From Planctomycetes bacterium syqfu (lineage in GTDB: Bacteria; Planctomycetota; Phycisphaerae; Phycisphaerales; Phycisphaeraceae), in contig CP087563.1 of assembly GCA_020974905.1 (NCBI GenBank), positions 2,604,001-2,668,000 of the forward strand: 64,000 nt of DNA. The letters run 5' to 3'. Position 1 is the stretch's first letter, and each line of letters opens with the position of its first letter. Both the position numbers and the translations under genes were made by a program. The notes under the pieces were generated by a model. It worked only from the letters and a program-made list of their open reading frames with translations, did not search any database and was not told where the DNA came from. Of this stretch, positions 1 through 10,049 are shown one piece after another.

Positions 1-1
1 C

Positions 2-1006
2 TGGGCTTACCCGAGCCCCGGTGGGACATGGTGCTACAATTGGCAAACGGAACAGATCTGGTACGACCTGCTTCACTCCTTTGCTGGCCAGGCAGTCTTC
101 AATTCCGAAAACCATTTCATTGTCGATAACTCACCAGCACAAAGCATCGACCCAAATCTGACCCATGCCGTGATGTGGCAAGGAATGCAACACCATGTGG
201 CGGCAAGTACCCTGTGGGTCTGGGAAGAAGCCAAAGGTGTTGATGACCTTCAAGGCAGCATCTACTATCGCCCGGGCAACACCATGGGGGCTGGCCTGGC
301 CATGATTCGGGCCAACCAATTTGCCGATGAGCTGGTTGCCATCAATCAAAACAAAGCCAAGGTCGCATTGCTTTACAGCTACCCTTCAATCTACTGGCAA
401 CCCGATCATCCCAGCATGGTCACCAACCTCTACACCGCACTGACACTGCGCGGCCAACCGGTCACGTTTATCAGTGAAACCCAACTGGCAACCGGACAAC
501 GCTCTTTGGCCAACAATCAGGTGCAACTACTTATTCTTCCCCATAGCACGCATATGACCGACAAGGCCTATGCAGGGCTTAAACAGTTCGTGGCCAACGG
601 AGGCAAAGTGCTTGCGGTGGGGCAAGATTGCGGGGCTTACGACGACTACGGTCAATTGCGCTCCAGTCAATCGCAATGGCTGAAGATCATGCCTGAGCAC
701 GCATCGGAAAAAATTGCTGACCAATTGGATGCCATTCTCAATCAATGTGATTTACAAGCCCCGGTGCTGATCAATGTCAAAACCAAACAACCCGTCTGGG
801 GCGTAGAATATCGCGTCGTGCCGCAGGCAGACCGCGTGCTGATCACTCTGACCAACTTTAACAATTCTGACATGTTGGTGCGTTTGAATCTGCCTGGCGT
901 AGACAGCGAAAAAGCTGTAGACCTGCTTGTCTCTGAAGCTGTGACGCTGGAGCAGATCAAGCTAGCGCCCGCACAGTCCAAACTGATTCAAGTGCCTGTA
1001 AAGTGA
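2..1006 (+). CDS. GH42-like beta-galactosidase, C-terminal part (5' end outside window)
   Basis: The frame is open from the left edge, so this is the last 334 residues of a longer enzyme. The visible start holds the end of a TIM barrel, with a VFNSENHFI segment whose Glu is a candidate catalytic residue, followed by a tryptophan-rich stretch (TLWVWEEA). From about residue 115 a Rossmann-like region (KVALLYSYPSIYW) resembles the beta-galactosidase trimerisation, GATase-like domain of GH42, and a small beta-domain closes the protein. It should release galactose or a related sugar from oligosaccharides. The downstream glycosidase on the same strand supports a role in glycan use. Family membership is likely; the substrate is not known. 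Confidence 0.75.
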   Translation, partial: WAYPSPGGTWCYNWQTEQIWYDLLHSFAGQAVFNSENHFIVDNSPAQSIDPNLTHAVMWQGMQHHVAASTLWVWEEAKGVDDLQGSIYYRPGNTMGAGLAMIRANQFADELVAINQNKAKVALLYSYPSIYWQPDHPSMVTNLYTALTLRGQPVTFISETQLATGQRSLANNQVQLLILPHSTHMTDKAYAGLKQFVANGGKVLAVGQDCGAYDDYGQLRSSQSQWLKIMPEHASEKIADQLDAILNQCDLQAPVLINVKTKQPVWGVEYRVVPQADRVLITLTNFNNSDMLVRLNLPGVDSEKAVDLLVSEAVTLEQIKLAPAQSKLIQVPVK

Positions 1007-1117
1007 GATTGCTTTTACGGTGATCTTTCGGTGTGTGATTATCAAAAGCATCAGTGATTGGCATTCCTGTTCACTGTGCAGGCTATCAAAATGTCTGCAC
1101 CCCACGGAGGATCTTTC

Positions 1118-4100
1118 ATGTCCATAATGATCAGACGCACACGCAAGATATTGGCCGCCCTTTTAAGCATTGCCTGCATCGGGCTTGGGTCGAAACCCGT
1201 TTTTTCCAATGATGTCGAAGCCGTTCGTGTCGATGCCTTTATCGATTCGATGGGAATCAACCTCCATCACATAGACAATGACGAACGGGACTGGGTAATC
1301 GAACTGGGCTTTCGGCATATTCGCGACAATTCCAATGCCTACCCTGGTAGTGACGATGAATCGGCCTTGACCGAATTGTACAACAGCTTTGGGATCAAAA
1401 CCGGATTCCCAGCAAGAACACAATGGACCATTGCCCAACAGGTCGCTTTTGCTCGAAATCCCTTTGTGGAATGGGTCGAAGGGATCAATGAGCCGGATGG
1501 GGCCAATCCTGCGGTGACCTATAATGGCCTGACGGACCAGGATTCAGGGCCAACGGATTTTGATGCGACGGTTGCGTTTCAAAATGATCTTTATGCTGCC
1601 TTCAAAGCCGATCCACAGACGGCATCGATGCCGGTGTTACCCTGCCCGATGGCCTACGTGAATCGCTGTCGTGACATCGCCAATCTTGCCTTTGATATCG
1701 GATCGATCCATTACTACCCCGGTGGCCGCCAGCCCATCGGTGGGCCGGGTGGACCAGTGCTTGAATCGGTGTTGAATGACGCGATGTGGCTTAAAAATCC
1801 ATCTGATCGTGATATGCCGCTGATGGTCACGGAAGTCGGCTACCACACCTACCTCAATCAACCGGGCCACCCGGGGATCAGCGAGCAAGCCTTTGGCAAG
1901 TATGTGCCACGTATTTTCGCTGAGTACTTCAAGCATGGCATCAAACGAACCTATCTCTACCAATTGCGCGATGATACTTATGTGCCTCAAAATCCCGTCA
2001 ATCCCATGGAGTACCACTTCGGCCTGGTCGATTCTTTTGGCAATAAACGTCAACCGTACTGGCGAATCAAGAATATGATTTCGCTTCTCTCGGACATCAC
2101 ATCATGGAACGGCAGTAGTTGGCAATACCCCGACTTCACGCCCGGCGCACTGGATTACACCCTCACGGGTAATACCCAAAATGTCCGCCAACTGCTTTTG
2201 CAAAAAAGTAATGGACAGTTCTACCTGCTGCTCTGGCAGGAAGTCAATGTCTACGATCACATCAATCACAATGATATCGCCAACCCCTGCGTCGCCGTGA
2301 CGCTCAATATCAATACACCCATTAAACGCGTGGAAACGTTCCTGCTGGATTCGAGCACAGCCAAGGCCACCTATGACAATGCCCGTTCGGTGACACTGAA
2401 TGTACCCGACGAAATCATGATCGTACGGCTGATCCCACGGAGTATTTCATTCCCCTGGTATCAACAGGACATTGGTAACGTCGGTCTTGCTGGCAGCAGT
2501 TGGCAATCCGGAGACACCTTCACACTCAATGCCAGTGGGCAGGATATGTACAGCACCACCGATCAATTCCACTATGTTTATCAGAAGTTTCATGGCGATG
2601 GTTCGATCATTGCGAAAGTACAGTCCATTGACAATACCAGCGGTTCAGCACTTGCAGGCGTAATGATGAGGCAGTCCACTGATGCACAGAGTGTACACGC
2701 ATCGATGTTCATGCTGCCCGAAGGTGAACGTCAATACCTCTACCGTCATGCAGTCAACACCAACGCTGTGGCAATCAGCACGCACCCTCTCGCTAAACCG
2801 TGCTGGCTCAAACTTTCCCGTATCGGTGATCAATTTCACGGGTACCATTCATCCGATGGCACGAACTGGACGCTGGCAGGTACACAGACCATCCCAATGA
2901 ATTGGGAAATTCTTGTTGGCTTTGCTGTCACGTCCTTTAATCATGCACAACGCAATACCGCTGTCATTGAAAATTCCTACCTTTCACATCAGCAAATCAC
3001 CGTCAAACCTGTCGACTCAATTGCCCACGAAAACACGAGCCCCGCGGACAATGCAGCTTTTGAAATCAAACGAACCGGCTATATCTATTCTTCTCTGCCC
3101 GTGACATACATCCTTGAAGGCAGTGCTTCGTATAACTCGGATTTCACTTCAACAAGCTGGATTGCCAACTTCCCATCTGGTGTCGATACGATTTACGTAC
3201 CGATCGATCAAGTCAACGATGCCATGATTGAATCCGACAAATCGGTGATCCTGAAGATACAAAATGGGGCCAATTACGGTGTTGGTAATCGTTGGCAGGC
3301 CCAGGTCACACTCTACGATGATGAGAAAATCGGTACGTTTGAATCGACCACCGTTCCAAGCGGCTGGAATGCTGAGAACCAACCCCGATCATCGGTCTCC
3401 ATCGATACAACCAAGTCCGATCCGGCAGGCGGCACACGCTCACTGCGATGGACATACAACGACAATGATATCGACCGTTGGGGCAACGAAATGCGTTGTG
3501 TTTTCCCCACGCCCCAGGATTGGCAATGGGCTACCAAACTCAAATTTCGCTTTGCCTCACCCGCTTCTGTGTCGGGCAAAACCATCTATGTCAACATCAA
3601 AAACAATGGCATCGCTCCAACTTCAGCGGGTATAGCAAACTTCCACCTGGCTCCAAATGCCGAGTTCCAGGATATTACCATCGACTTGACACCCTACGTC
3701 CGTGACCAGATTACAAGCCTGTTTTTCTATCTCGATGGTGCTGAATTTGCTGGCAATTCTTCCGGTGGGATCGACTATCATTTCAATGTGGATCATGTCG
3801 CGTTGTTTAACCCGATCAATATTGCGGACTTTGAAGACAGCGACCTGTCAGACTGGAGCGCGCAATCGCATTCAACGATGAGGCTGGAAACCGTGGCAGT
3901 CGACCCGACAGGTGGTAAATGCAGTTTAAGATGGACATTTAATGCCAATAGCTTGGATGCATGGGGTAATGAAATCAGCTTTCACCCCACTTCCCCATGT
4001 GACTGGACTTCGGGTACATCTCTGGATTTTCGCATCGCTGCAAGTTCCACACAATTGGCAGGCAAACATATATTTCTGAATGTCAAAAATAACGGTGTGA

Positions 4101-4282
4101 GTTACAGCCCTTCGGGGGTCGGCAGCTATATTCTCCCTGCGGACACGGACTTTCATCAGGTGTCGATTCCGCTGGCTGATGTCCCTCGTGATTTGATCAC
4201 ACAGTTGACGTTTTATGTTTATGGCTTGGAATTCAGTCCAGGCAGCCACAGCTTTATTATCGATAACATCCGCATTAAATAA
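1118..4282 (+). CDS. Secreted multidomain clan GH-A glycosidase with Calx-beta and tandem binding modules
   Basis: I chose ATG 1118 because CGGAGG sits 7 bases upstream and the next 30 residues form a Sec signal peptide; earlier in-frame starts lack this. The 1054-residue product has a TIM barrel (about 40-360) with WVEGINEPD (Glu near 125, putative acid/base) and VTEVGYHT (Glu near 239, putative nucleophile), as in clan GH-A (GH39/GH5-like). A DUF1349-like concanavalin fold follows (about 440-640), then a Calx-beta domain (about 645-750), then two homologous beta-sandwich modules of about 150 residues. The two modules share the pattern GG..SLRW and the K.I..NVKNNG strand and probably bind carbohydrate. 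It probably acts outside the cytoplasm on a polysaccharide. The exact family and substrate are unknown. Confidence 0.8.
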   Translation: MSIMIRRTRKILAALLSIACIGLGSKPVFSNDVEAVRVDAFIDSMGINLHHIDNDERDWVIELGFRHIRDNSNAYPGSDDESALTELYNSFGIKTGFPARTQWTIAQQVAFARNPFVEWVEGINEPDGANPAVTYNGLTDQDSGPTDFDATVAFQNDLYAAFKADPQTASMPVLPCPMAYVNRCRDIANLAFDIGSIHYYPGGRQPIGGPGGPVLESVLNDAMWLKNPSDRDMPLMVTEVGYHTYLNQPGHPGISEQAFGKYVPRIFAEYFKHGIKRTYLYQLRDDTYVPQNPVNPMEYHFGLVDSFGNKRQPYWRIKNMISLLSDITSWNGSSWQYPDFTPGALDYTLTGNTQNVRQLLLQKSNGQFYLLLWQEVNVYDHINHNDIANPCVAVTLNINTPIKRVETFLLDSSTAKATYDNARSVTLNVPDEIMIVRLIPRSISFPWYQQDIGNVGLAGSSWQSGDTFTLNASGQDMYSTTDQFHYVYQKFHGDGSIIAKVQSIDNTSGSALAGVMMRQSTDAQSVHASMFMLPEGERQYLYRHAVNTNAVAISTHPLAKPCWLKLSRIGDQFHGYHSSDGTNWTLAGTQTIPMNWEILVGFAVTSFNHAQRNTAVIENSYLSHQQITVKPVDSIAHENTSPADNAAFEIKRTGYIYSSLPVTYILEGSASYNSDFTSTSWIANFPSGVDTIYVPIDQVNDAMIESDKSVILKIQNGANYGVGNRWQAQVTLYDDEKIGTFESTTVPSGWNAENQPRSSVSIDTTKSDPAGGTRSLRWTYNDNDIDRWGNEMRCVFPTPQDWQWATKLKFRFASPASVSGKTIYVNIKNNGIAPTSAGIANFHLAPNAEFQDITIDLTPYVRDQITSLFFYLDGAEFAGNSSGGIDYHFNVDHVALFNPINIADFEDSDLSDWSAQSHSTMRLETVAVDPTGGKCSLRWTFNANSLDAWGNEISFHPTSPCDWTSGTSLDFRIAASSTQLAGKHIFLNVKNNGVSYSPSGVGSYILPADTDFHQVSIPLADVPRDLITQLTFYVYGLEFSPGSHSFIIDNIRIK

Positions 4283-5014
4283 TCGCCCCTGAAAAAGTCA
4301 TTCATTACCGATCAAGCAGCTCATTCCGCGACGCCATATCGGTTGAATTATTGGTGAGCGAGCTATTGCTTGAGCCGCATTGCCAATGCTCGTAAAAAGA
4401 GCCCAAGAAGTTTGGCGAATTGGGCACCAACGTCAGCTAGTGGCGCGTTGGACAGTTTGCCAATGGCGTGATCGGGCTGATGCGAGCCTACTTGAATCGG
4501 CCAAGCTTCGCGTAAAAAACAGTTTCAAAAAGCGTTGCGAATATTGTCCCGCAGTGCCGGGCCTGCCTGGTTGGGCCCTGAGGCTACGACGTTGGCCTAT
4601 GTGACGTTCGGGTGGTGGTAGTGGCCATAGGCAAGACTTTATACCCCAAACGCACACGTTAAAACTTGTGCATCAATTTTTTACACCGCTACATATTTTC
4701 CTCAACAGCCTGCTCCTTCAGTCTCCATCTGAAACTGTCTTTTTCATTATCTACCAGCAAACCACTTAAGCATGGCTGCTGAACTGATTGCGGTAACCCG
4801 GATTGGAAAATAACTGAAATCCTTGCCTGCTGGCTCAGCCTAGCTACTGCAGCTTGGTCAACACTACTATATGCCGACACTGGCGATTGAATCGCTATGC
4901 CACTTGTGTTTGCAAGGATTCTTGGCGAACGACTGACTGTCGTGATAAAAATATTCAGGACATTCTGATCAACAATGTTCGATATTTCGCTGATCAATGA
5001 ACGTGTCACGTCGA
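4283..5014. other. Non-coding stretch with repeat debris
   Basis: No convincing gene is visible between the large glycosidase and the IS relic. The only recognisable content is repeat copy A (about 4508-4632). The short open frames here lack ribosome binding sites and recognisable domains. Confidence 0.6.
4508..4632 (+). repeat. Dispersed repeat, copy A (right-hand part only)
   Basis: This stretch aligns with the right-hand third of the repeat at 35313-35766. Shared landmarks are CGTAAAAAACAG, AGCGTTGCGAATATTGTCCC and TACGACGTTGG, with many mismatches. It lacks the tRNA-like half and the left part found in the other copies. It is an old, truncated copy in the same orientation. Confidence 0.7.
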
Positions 5015-5130
5015 CAGGCCTATCAGTTGGCACGTAGCCGACTGGCATCTGTAAGTTCACCCGTCATGCGCGCGATGATGCAACGTGACCAACTGTTCGC
5101 CCAAATTCAATGGATCAAACGCGAGAATCT
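5015..5130 (+). pseudogene. 5' relic of the DDE transposase gene found intact at 15531-16781
   Basis: About 115 bases match bases 15596-15710 of the intact transposase gene almost exactly (CTATCAGTTGGCAC, then GGCATCTG.AAGTTCACCC and CGCGCGATGATGCA.CGTGACC). The match covers codons about 22-60 of the transposase and stops abruptly on both sides. It is a dead fragment. It lies only about 30 bases from repeat copy B, so the two marks belong to the same scarred junction. Confidence 0.85.
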
Positions 5131-5160
5131 CGTGATCTCAGCGCCCAGCCTGTGAAATTC

Positions 5161-5352
5161 CTAGTGCCGAATTCGGTGCCAAGAAAACCGCCCCAGGGCC
5201 GGAAATGGTGCCAAACGTCAGTCTTGGATAGGCGCTTGTTGTCAAGAATTGACAAAGTAACGTGGCCCCAAAATCAAACCCTATGTGCCCTAACTCTCAC
5301 CCCGTGTGCAAAATAAAGAGCGGGTGAACGGACTCGAACCGTCGACAATCAC
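5161..5352 (-). repeat. Dispersed repeat, copy B, with a tRNA-Gly 3' fragment
   Basis: The left edge carries the diagnostic GTGCCGAATTCGGTGCC, followed by the conserved GGTGCCAAACGTCAGTCTTG stretch. On the minus strand, 5319-5352 is the 3' part of a tRNA-Gly: T arm with TTCGAGT, acceptor strand CACCCGC and discriminator T. The terminator hairpin seen in copies C, D and E is deleted here, leaving GCAAAATAAA directly beside the acceptor end. The copy stops six bases before the stop codon of the frameshifted glycosidase gene at 5358. Confidence 0.8.
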
Positions 5353-5357
5353 CAGTC

Positions 5358-6987
5358 TCACTGCAATAGTGTCGAGGGCTGTATAAAAATTTCCGCCCAA
5401 CACAAATAGCCTGTAACTTCCGGCGGTATAAATTCCACAACGTTGGTATCATCACACAGACTATCCAATGGCAACTCATACCCCAACGTCAATCCAAAAT
5501 ATTCAGAGTATGGTATGTCTGAAGTTAAACAACAGAGATAAACAGCAGATTTAGGGGGAGTTGCACAGGGACAAATAACCGTGCCATTGAGACGTGACTG
5601 AATTTTCTCGGGGTCTAATCGTGGCGTATCCGTCGAAAAGACCAATAGCAATATCGCGCGGCCATCAAGAGGCTTGGGGCCAATATGAATTCGCAACGTG
5701 ATATTGTGTTCCATGCGTCCAATGTCAGAACCGATTGATCGCGGTATTAAGGGGATCGGCAGAATTGTTCGTGCCGAGTCCCCAGGAGCACGATGTGCCG
5801 GATAGGTAATTGGATGCCTTCGGGAAACAGTACGAAGTGTTTGGAGATCACCAATGGTCTGCAACATGGTTTTGAGTTCCACCGGACGGCTGCTTTCGGT
5901 GTAGCACTCATTAAACAAGTAGATTCCCTGTGAACCACGCTGTAAGGCGGACGCTGCACAGCCATGATGCATGTCAATATCTGCAACATAGACCGAAAAA
6001 ATCTGGATACGGCTTGGCAACGCCTGAACCATGCGTCAGAATCCGGACCTCATTTCCTAGAATCATTCGCCATAGTTCAATGGGAAAGTCAAAGTTTGCT
6101 GTTCCTGAAAAATTCGACAGCGTCACCTGATCCACACAACCATTACGTACCCAAGCGGGCACGTCAAATCCATGAGCCAATGCTTCCTGCGGTTCACCCG
6201 GAACACGGACAGCCAGCTTGACGGGATGGCCAACACGATGTGCACAGGCATCTAAATATTCGCGTACCTGCATTACAAAATCATTGAGTAATGGTCTTCC
6301 CGCAGCTTCTTTGCCTGGGCCAAAAACCATCCCCCATCGCATCCAATCCAGCTCCAGGCCATGCATATCAAAACGCTGGCAGATTTCTCTAATAAACGCC
6401 ATATGATGATCGCGGACTGCTTGATGCGAATAGTCGTAGGCCCCCTCCCAGCTTCGTTCCCATCGCCACGAAGCACGTCGCAATTGTGGGTTGTCTTGCC
6501 AATGTTTGGAAGGGCATAACATCGCCCACATGTCATAGTTTTGGATACCTGCCTGTGTCTGAGCAAATTCCTCAAGACCATGGCAATCATTCATGCGCAT
6601 CGTCAACCAGCCTTCGATGCCATGATGTCGACAACGCTCTAGCCATACACTTAGGTGATCAATACCGCGACCGCGATTAAGTGTCCATAGATTATGCACC
6701 CAATTACGGCCATGATCACCAGCGATAATCTTGCGATATTTTGGATTGAGACATTGCAGACATGGCTGATCGGGTCCTCCATCAGGAGCATAATCCGCAT
6801 ATAGCGGCTCCCAAACCTTACTGTCGTACAATGCTTTTTGTAAATTTGTACAAAAGAGAATACCAGCAACCTGTGTATCCTGAACATAATAATCCACAAG
6901 GCGTTTCAAACCTTCAACGGTCATGTCTGATGTAGGATGACAACTGTAAAAATGTGCATCATCTTGATTAACATAGATCGTTCGCAC
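5358..6987 (-). pseudogene. TIM-barrel glycosidase-like gene with a one-base frameshift
   Basis: Two minus-strand frames join into one protein of about 542 residues. I place the start at GTG 6987 because AGGAG lies 6 bases upstream. The first part (to about 5990) has TIM-barrel features of the GHL10/DUF4434-like group: GIEGWLTMRMNDCHG and MHGLELDWMRWGM. The second part starts SVYVADIDMHHG and ends with a beta-domain. The frames meet at a run of six T on the coding strand (5996-6001); removing one T restores a continuous reading frame. No signal peptide is obvious. It follows the 7189-9096 gene in the same direction. The cause is either a real mutation or a sequencing error in the homopolymer. 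Confidence 0.7.
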
Positions 6988-7188
6988 TACAAACTCCTGT
7001 CGCCCGACCAATCGGTTCCAAAGAGTGATCTGTAAAACAATCAGCAACTTCCATCACTCACGCACAGAAGGAGTACGGTGAAAATTACACACGTCAACAG
7101 CATGTCACTAGGTTTCCGCCAGCACATTATTGATGAATAAGGTATTCATCTGGCGAATCATGACGCAAATCGCTCTATACAAGTTACA

Positions 7189-9096
7189 TTAATCATAAAC
7201 CGGCAGAAATGATTGATTTTGACTGGCTTTGTCTTTATTCTCCGAAATCACAGGATACTCACAAATCACCATCGCCCAGTATTTAAACGATGGCACATTG
7301 ATACTGACCACCGGGTGTGTCGGAGACTCTGGCTTCACTAGAATTGCTCGTTGCTCCCATTCGGGACTGAGCACATAATACCGGGCAGTCTTGGCATCTA
7401 GTCCCAATGGGGTCCGAATATTAACCACGGTCTTTTCCGCCAATTTGGGTTCAGGGGTATTAAATACGTTAACCTGCTCGGTCAACGGAGAATTCAAAAG
7501 ATTAATAACCGTATATAATTTCTGGTCCTGAAATAGATCGTAGCATGTCGACTCAAAACGCACGGGAAAAGGCGCATTTGAAGAAACACTGATGCGCTGT
7601 AACGGCACTTGTGGATTAATCCGATTCAATGATGGATGGAAAAGGAATTTGTTATACCGCAATGCAAAACGAGTGTAATCAAGCGGAAACTTACCCGCAT
7701 CAGGAATACTGCCATACCAGGGATTGACTCCGAAAACACGCGTACGTGAGGCAAAATACATCGAGAACAAATGCTTGAGAAATGGCTCATTTCGCCCGAT
7801 TCCAACATCGCCACGATAGATATAACCACCCAGTATATGTAACAGTTCGGAAGAATATGCCAGATCGTCTTGAATCGTATTCCATCGTTGATTAGAAGCA
7901 ATATAAGGGCGTCCATCAGGACCACAATGAACATGTGATTCATGTAGAATCATATTACCAGTTGCCAACATCCGAAACATCTGTGGGAAGCGAGTATTGT
8001 GCCCCCCTATCTCCCGAGGCCCCATGGTGATATTAAAACCCCATTTTAATTTCGGCAACTTCTTGCCGATACGATCATATGTATAACGTACTAGCTGCGC
8101 ATTTGTCCCATCGGGATCATCAGGAACCAGAGGCTGGCCTTTATCGTTGTATGGGTAACTTGATGTACTCCCATTACACCGGCTAATCCAATCGCTAATT
8201 GGTGTATAAAAAATACCTGGGTGACCATCCCAGCGAATCCCATCAAATTCAAACCGTTTTAATGCTTCCGCGTATTCATCTAAGCCGCGATTGAGCGTCT
8301 TGATATTAAATGGATTGGAGTAAGCCACAAAAGCATCACCCGATCGACGTCCGATTACCTTGGCCTCTGGATCAGGGAAGAGCAAATCCTCAGTATTGGA
8401 TTGGCTCCAATCTTCACCTATTTTCCCACGAAAACTATTTTGCGCATAGGAATAGACCTTCATACCACGTGTATGTGCACGCTCGATCAATGTACTGATC
8501 GACTTAACACTTTCAGGGAATCCTCCCTGTCCGGCCTTCCATGAACTCTCACGGGGATTAATATGTTCCCACAGATCAGGTGTCCATGAGAAAATCTCAA
8601 GCAGTGGAATACCACCATCTGCAAACTCACTAGCGCGTTCGTCAAGTTGATCTGTATTCAGCGAGCCGCCCGAATGAGACACCCCCATTGCAGGCGAAGC
8701 CTTAACAAGATTCCTTGTTACAACAAAATCATAGCGATTACTCTTTACGGCCGAAGCTTGCGAAACCACCAACTCAGCCTTAACAGAACAGCCCCAATAA
8801 TCTTCTTCAGGTTGCCATGCAAATTGAAATGTCTTCTTTGCACCCGCCTCCAAATTTACCTTCTGCTTACCGACCTCAATCCGTGACGACAGATTATGTT
8901 CAACATAAACATGCAATGTCCCAATACATGAATCCTTGCCTTGCATATTGTCGCAAATCACACGAATATTCTGCTGTTGCTCTGGAGCAACAACAACACG
9001 GTCGACTTTTAAGTCGAGTGAAGCTGCATGCACTGTCATAGCAGACATAATGCTCAAAAATAACAATATTAGAATAGGGACACGAAAATGTGACAT
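7189..9096 (-). CDS. Secreted TIM-barrel glycosidase (GH66/alpha-glucosidase-like fold)
   Basis: The start at ATG 9096 has GGAG 6 bases upstream; an in-frame TTG at 9108 overlaps that site and is less likely. The 635-residue product begins with a signal peptide ending near VHAA. An N-terminal Ig-like beta-domain (about 25-130) precedes a TIM barrel. The segment RFEFDGIRWDGHPG holds an Asp pair at the end of a strand, as in GH66 and related alpha-glycosidases, and IFSWTPDLWEH and KWGFNITMGP look like further barrel strands. A C-terminal beta-domain closes it. It lies downstream of a pseudopilin and a LacI regulator on the same strand and is probably induced with them. The substrate is unknown, and the family call is tentative. 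Confidence 0.7.
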   Translation of the reverse strand: MSHFRVPILILLFLSIMSAMTVHAASLDLKVDRVVVAPEQQQNIRVICDNMQGKDSCIGTLHVYVEHNLSSRIEVGKQKVNLEAGAKKTFQFAWQPEEDYWGCSVKAELVVSQASAVKSNRYDFVVTRNLVKASPAMGVSHSGGSLNTDQLDERASEFADGGIPLLEIFSWTPDLWEHINPRESSWKAGQGGFPESVKSISTLIERAHTRGMKVYSYAQNSFRGKIGEDWSQSNTEDLLFPDPEAKVIGRRSGDAFVAYSNPFNIKTLNRGLDEYAEALKRFEFDGIRWDGHPGIFYTPISDWISRCNGSTSSYPYNDKGQPLVPDDPDGTNAQLVRYTYDRIGKKLPKLKWGFNITMGPREIGGHNTRFPQMFRMLATGNMILHESHVHCGPDGRPYIASNQRWNTIQDDLAYSSELLHILGGYIYRGDVGIGRNEPFLKHLFSMYFASRTRVFGVNPWYGSIPDAGKFPLDYTRFALRYNKFLFHPSLNRINPQVPLQRISVSSNAPFPVRFESTCYDLFQDQKLYTVINLLNSPLTEQVNVFNTPEPKLAEKTVVNIRTPLGLDAKTARYYVLSPEWEQRAILVKPESPTHPVVSINVPSFKYWAMVICEYPVISENKDKASQNQSFLPVYD

Positions 9097-9176
9097 CGTT
9101 TTCTCCAAATAATCACAGTATTCTGTTATTTAATCAAAGTCCTAACGAGGATTATTTACTAAAGAGCACAGACTAA

Positions 9177-10019
9177 TCACCATGGGTATATTGGATCAGT
9201 TACCGTATCAAAGCCCGGCGCATCTGGAATATCTTTAGCATTAAAAATCTTTACATGACTATCAAAAAACAGAAGATTAGCACCGCCCTGATGAGCAAAG
9301 CTAAACCCACCATTCCTGGTATACCCAGGCAAGGGATATCGCTCATGTTGATTATTCTTGATATACATCAAATCTGGATGACTCGAATTAGTGACAATTT
9401 TTTCAGAAATATAAAAATGACTGCTTAATGAAACCAATTGATCGATATTCATATAGCGTGCAGGCAATGTAGTCGCCCGATTCGCACCAAAGTAAGGCGT
9501 TCCAGGATAATAGTAGTAGCCCAACATGGCCGTTGGAGCATAGTTTCCACTGGAACGAGCCTGATCAGCATAACTCCAACCAGGAAATAAATCCCCGGCT
9601 GAATTCGCCAAATCATAATTGGTTGGACATGTATTGACTGCACCTGGTTTTGCCTTATCGCGTTGAAGGTAACCTGCTTCACAGTAACCAGACACACCCC
9701 AATTATATGCACCTGTGGGCGACAACACGCTCCCGTAATAGGTAAGAATCTGGCCATCAAAATCACCAGCATAAGCATTAAATGACACAGCTACCTGCTT
9801 AAGATTGCTGGCACACTTGATCGCCTGTGCCCGACCTCTCGCAAATTTTAGAGCTGGTAAAAGAATACTAATCAAAATAGCGATGATCGAAATCACAACC
9901 AACAGTTCAATGAGAGTAAAGCCGTTACGGATGTTGCCCTCAAAGAAATGTCGAGAGACAATACCTGATTTTGAACGTTGATTTAACGCCACGCTGCGTG
10001 ATACATAGTGACTTTTCAT
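9177..10019 (-). CDS. Type II pseudopilin-like protein with prepilin N-terminus
   Basis: The protein of 280 residues has a long leader followed by a prepilin peptidase site and hydrophobic helix, [19 protein letters not shown] (about 33-51). After the helix comes [24 protein letters not shown], the planctomycete/lentisphaerote signature. The C-terminal motif H-X9-D-S-H ([14 protein letters not shown]) corresponds to the H-X9-DG element of these proteins. It is expected in the inner membrane, assembled with a type II secretion or pilus-like machine. It sits between the LacI regulator (10050) and the secreted glycosidase (9096). The association with glycosidase genes recurs three more times in this window. 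Confidence 0.85.
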   Translation of the reverse strand: MKSHYVSRSVALNQRSKSGIVSRHFFEGNIRNGFTLIELLVVISIIAILISILLPALKFARGRAQAIKCASNLKQVAVSFNAYAGDFDGQILTYYGSVLSPTGAYNWGVSGYCEAGYLQRDKAKPGAVNTCPTNYDLANSAGDLFPGWSYADQARSSGNYAPTAMLGYYYYPGTPYFGANRATTLPARYMNIDQLVSLSSHFYISEKIVTNSSHPDLMYIKNNQHERYPLPGYTRNGGFSFAHQGGANLLFFDSHVKIFNAKDIPDAPGFDTVTDPIYPW

Positions 10020-10049
10020 GTTCTTTCCTAATGTCAGATATATATTGAT

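Noticed and set aside
4689-5060. Possible small minus-strand gene
   Set aside because: No family motif or Shine-Dalgarno is visible, and its start overlaps the transposase relic.
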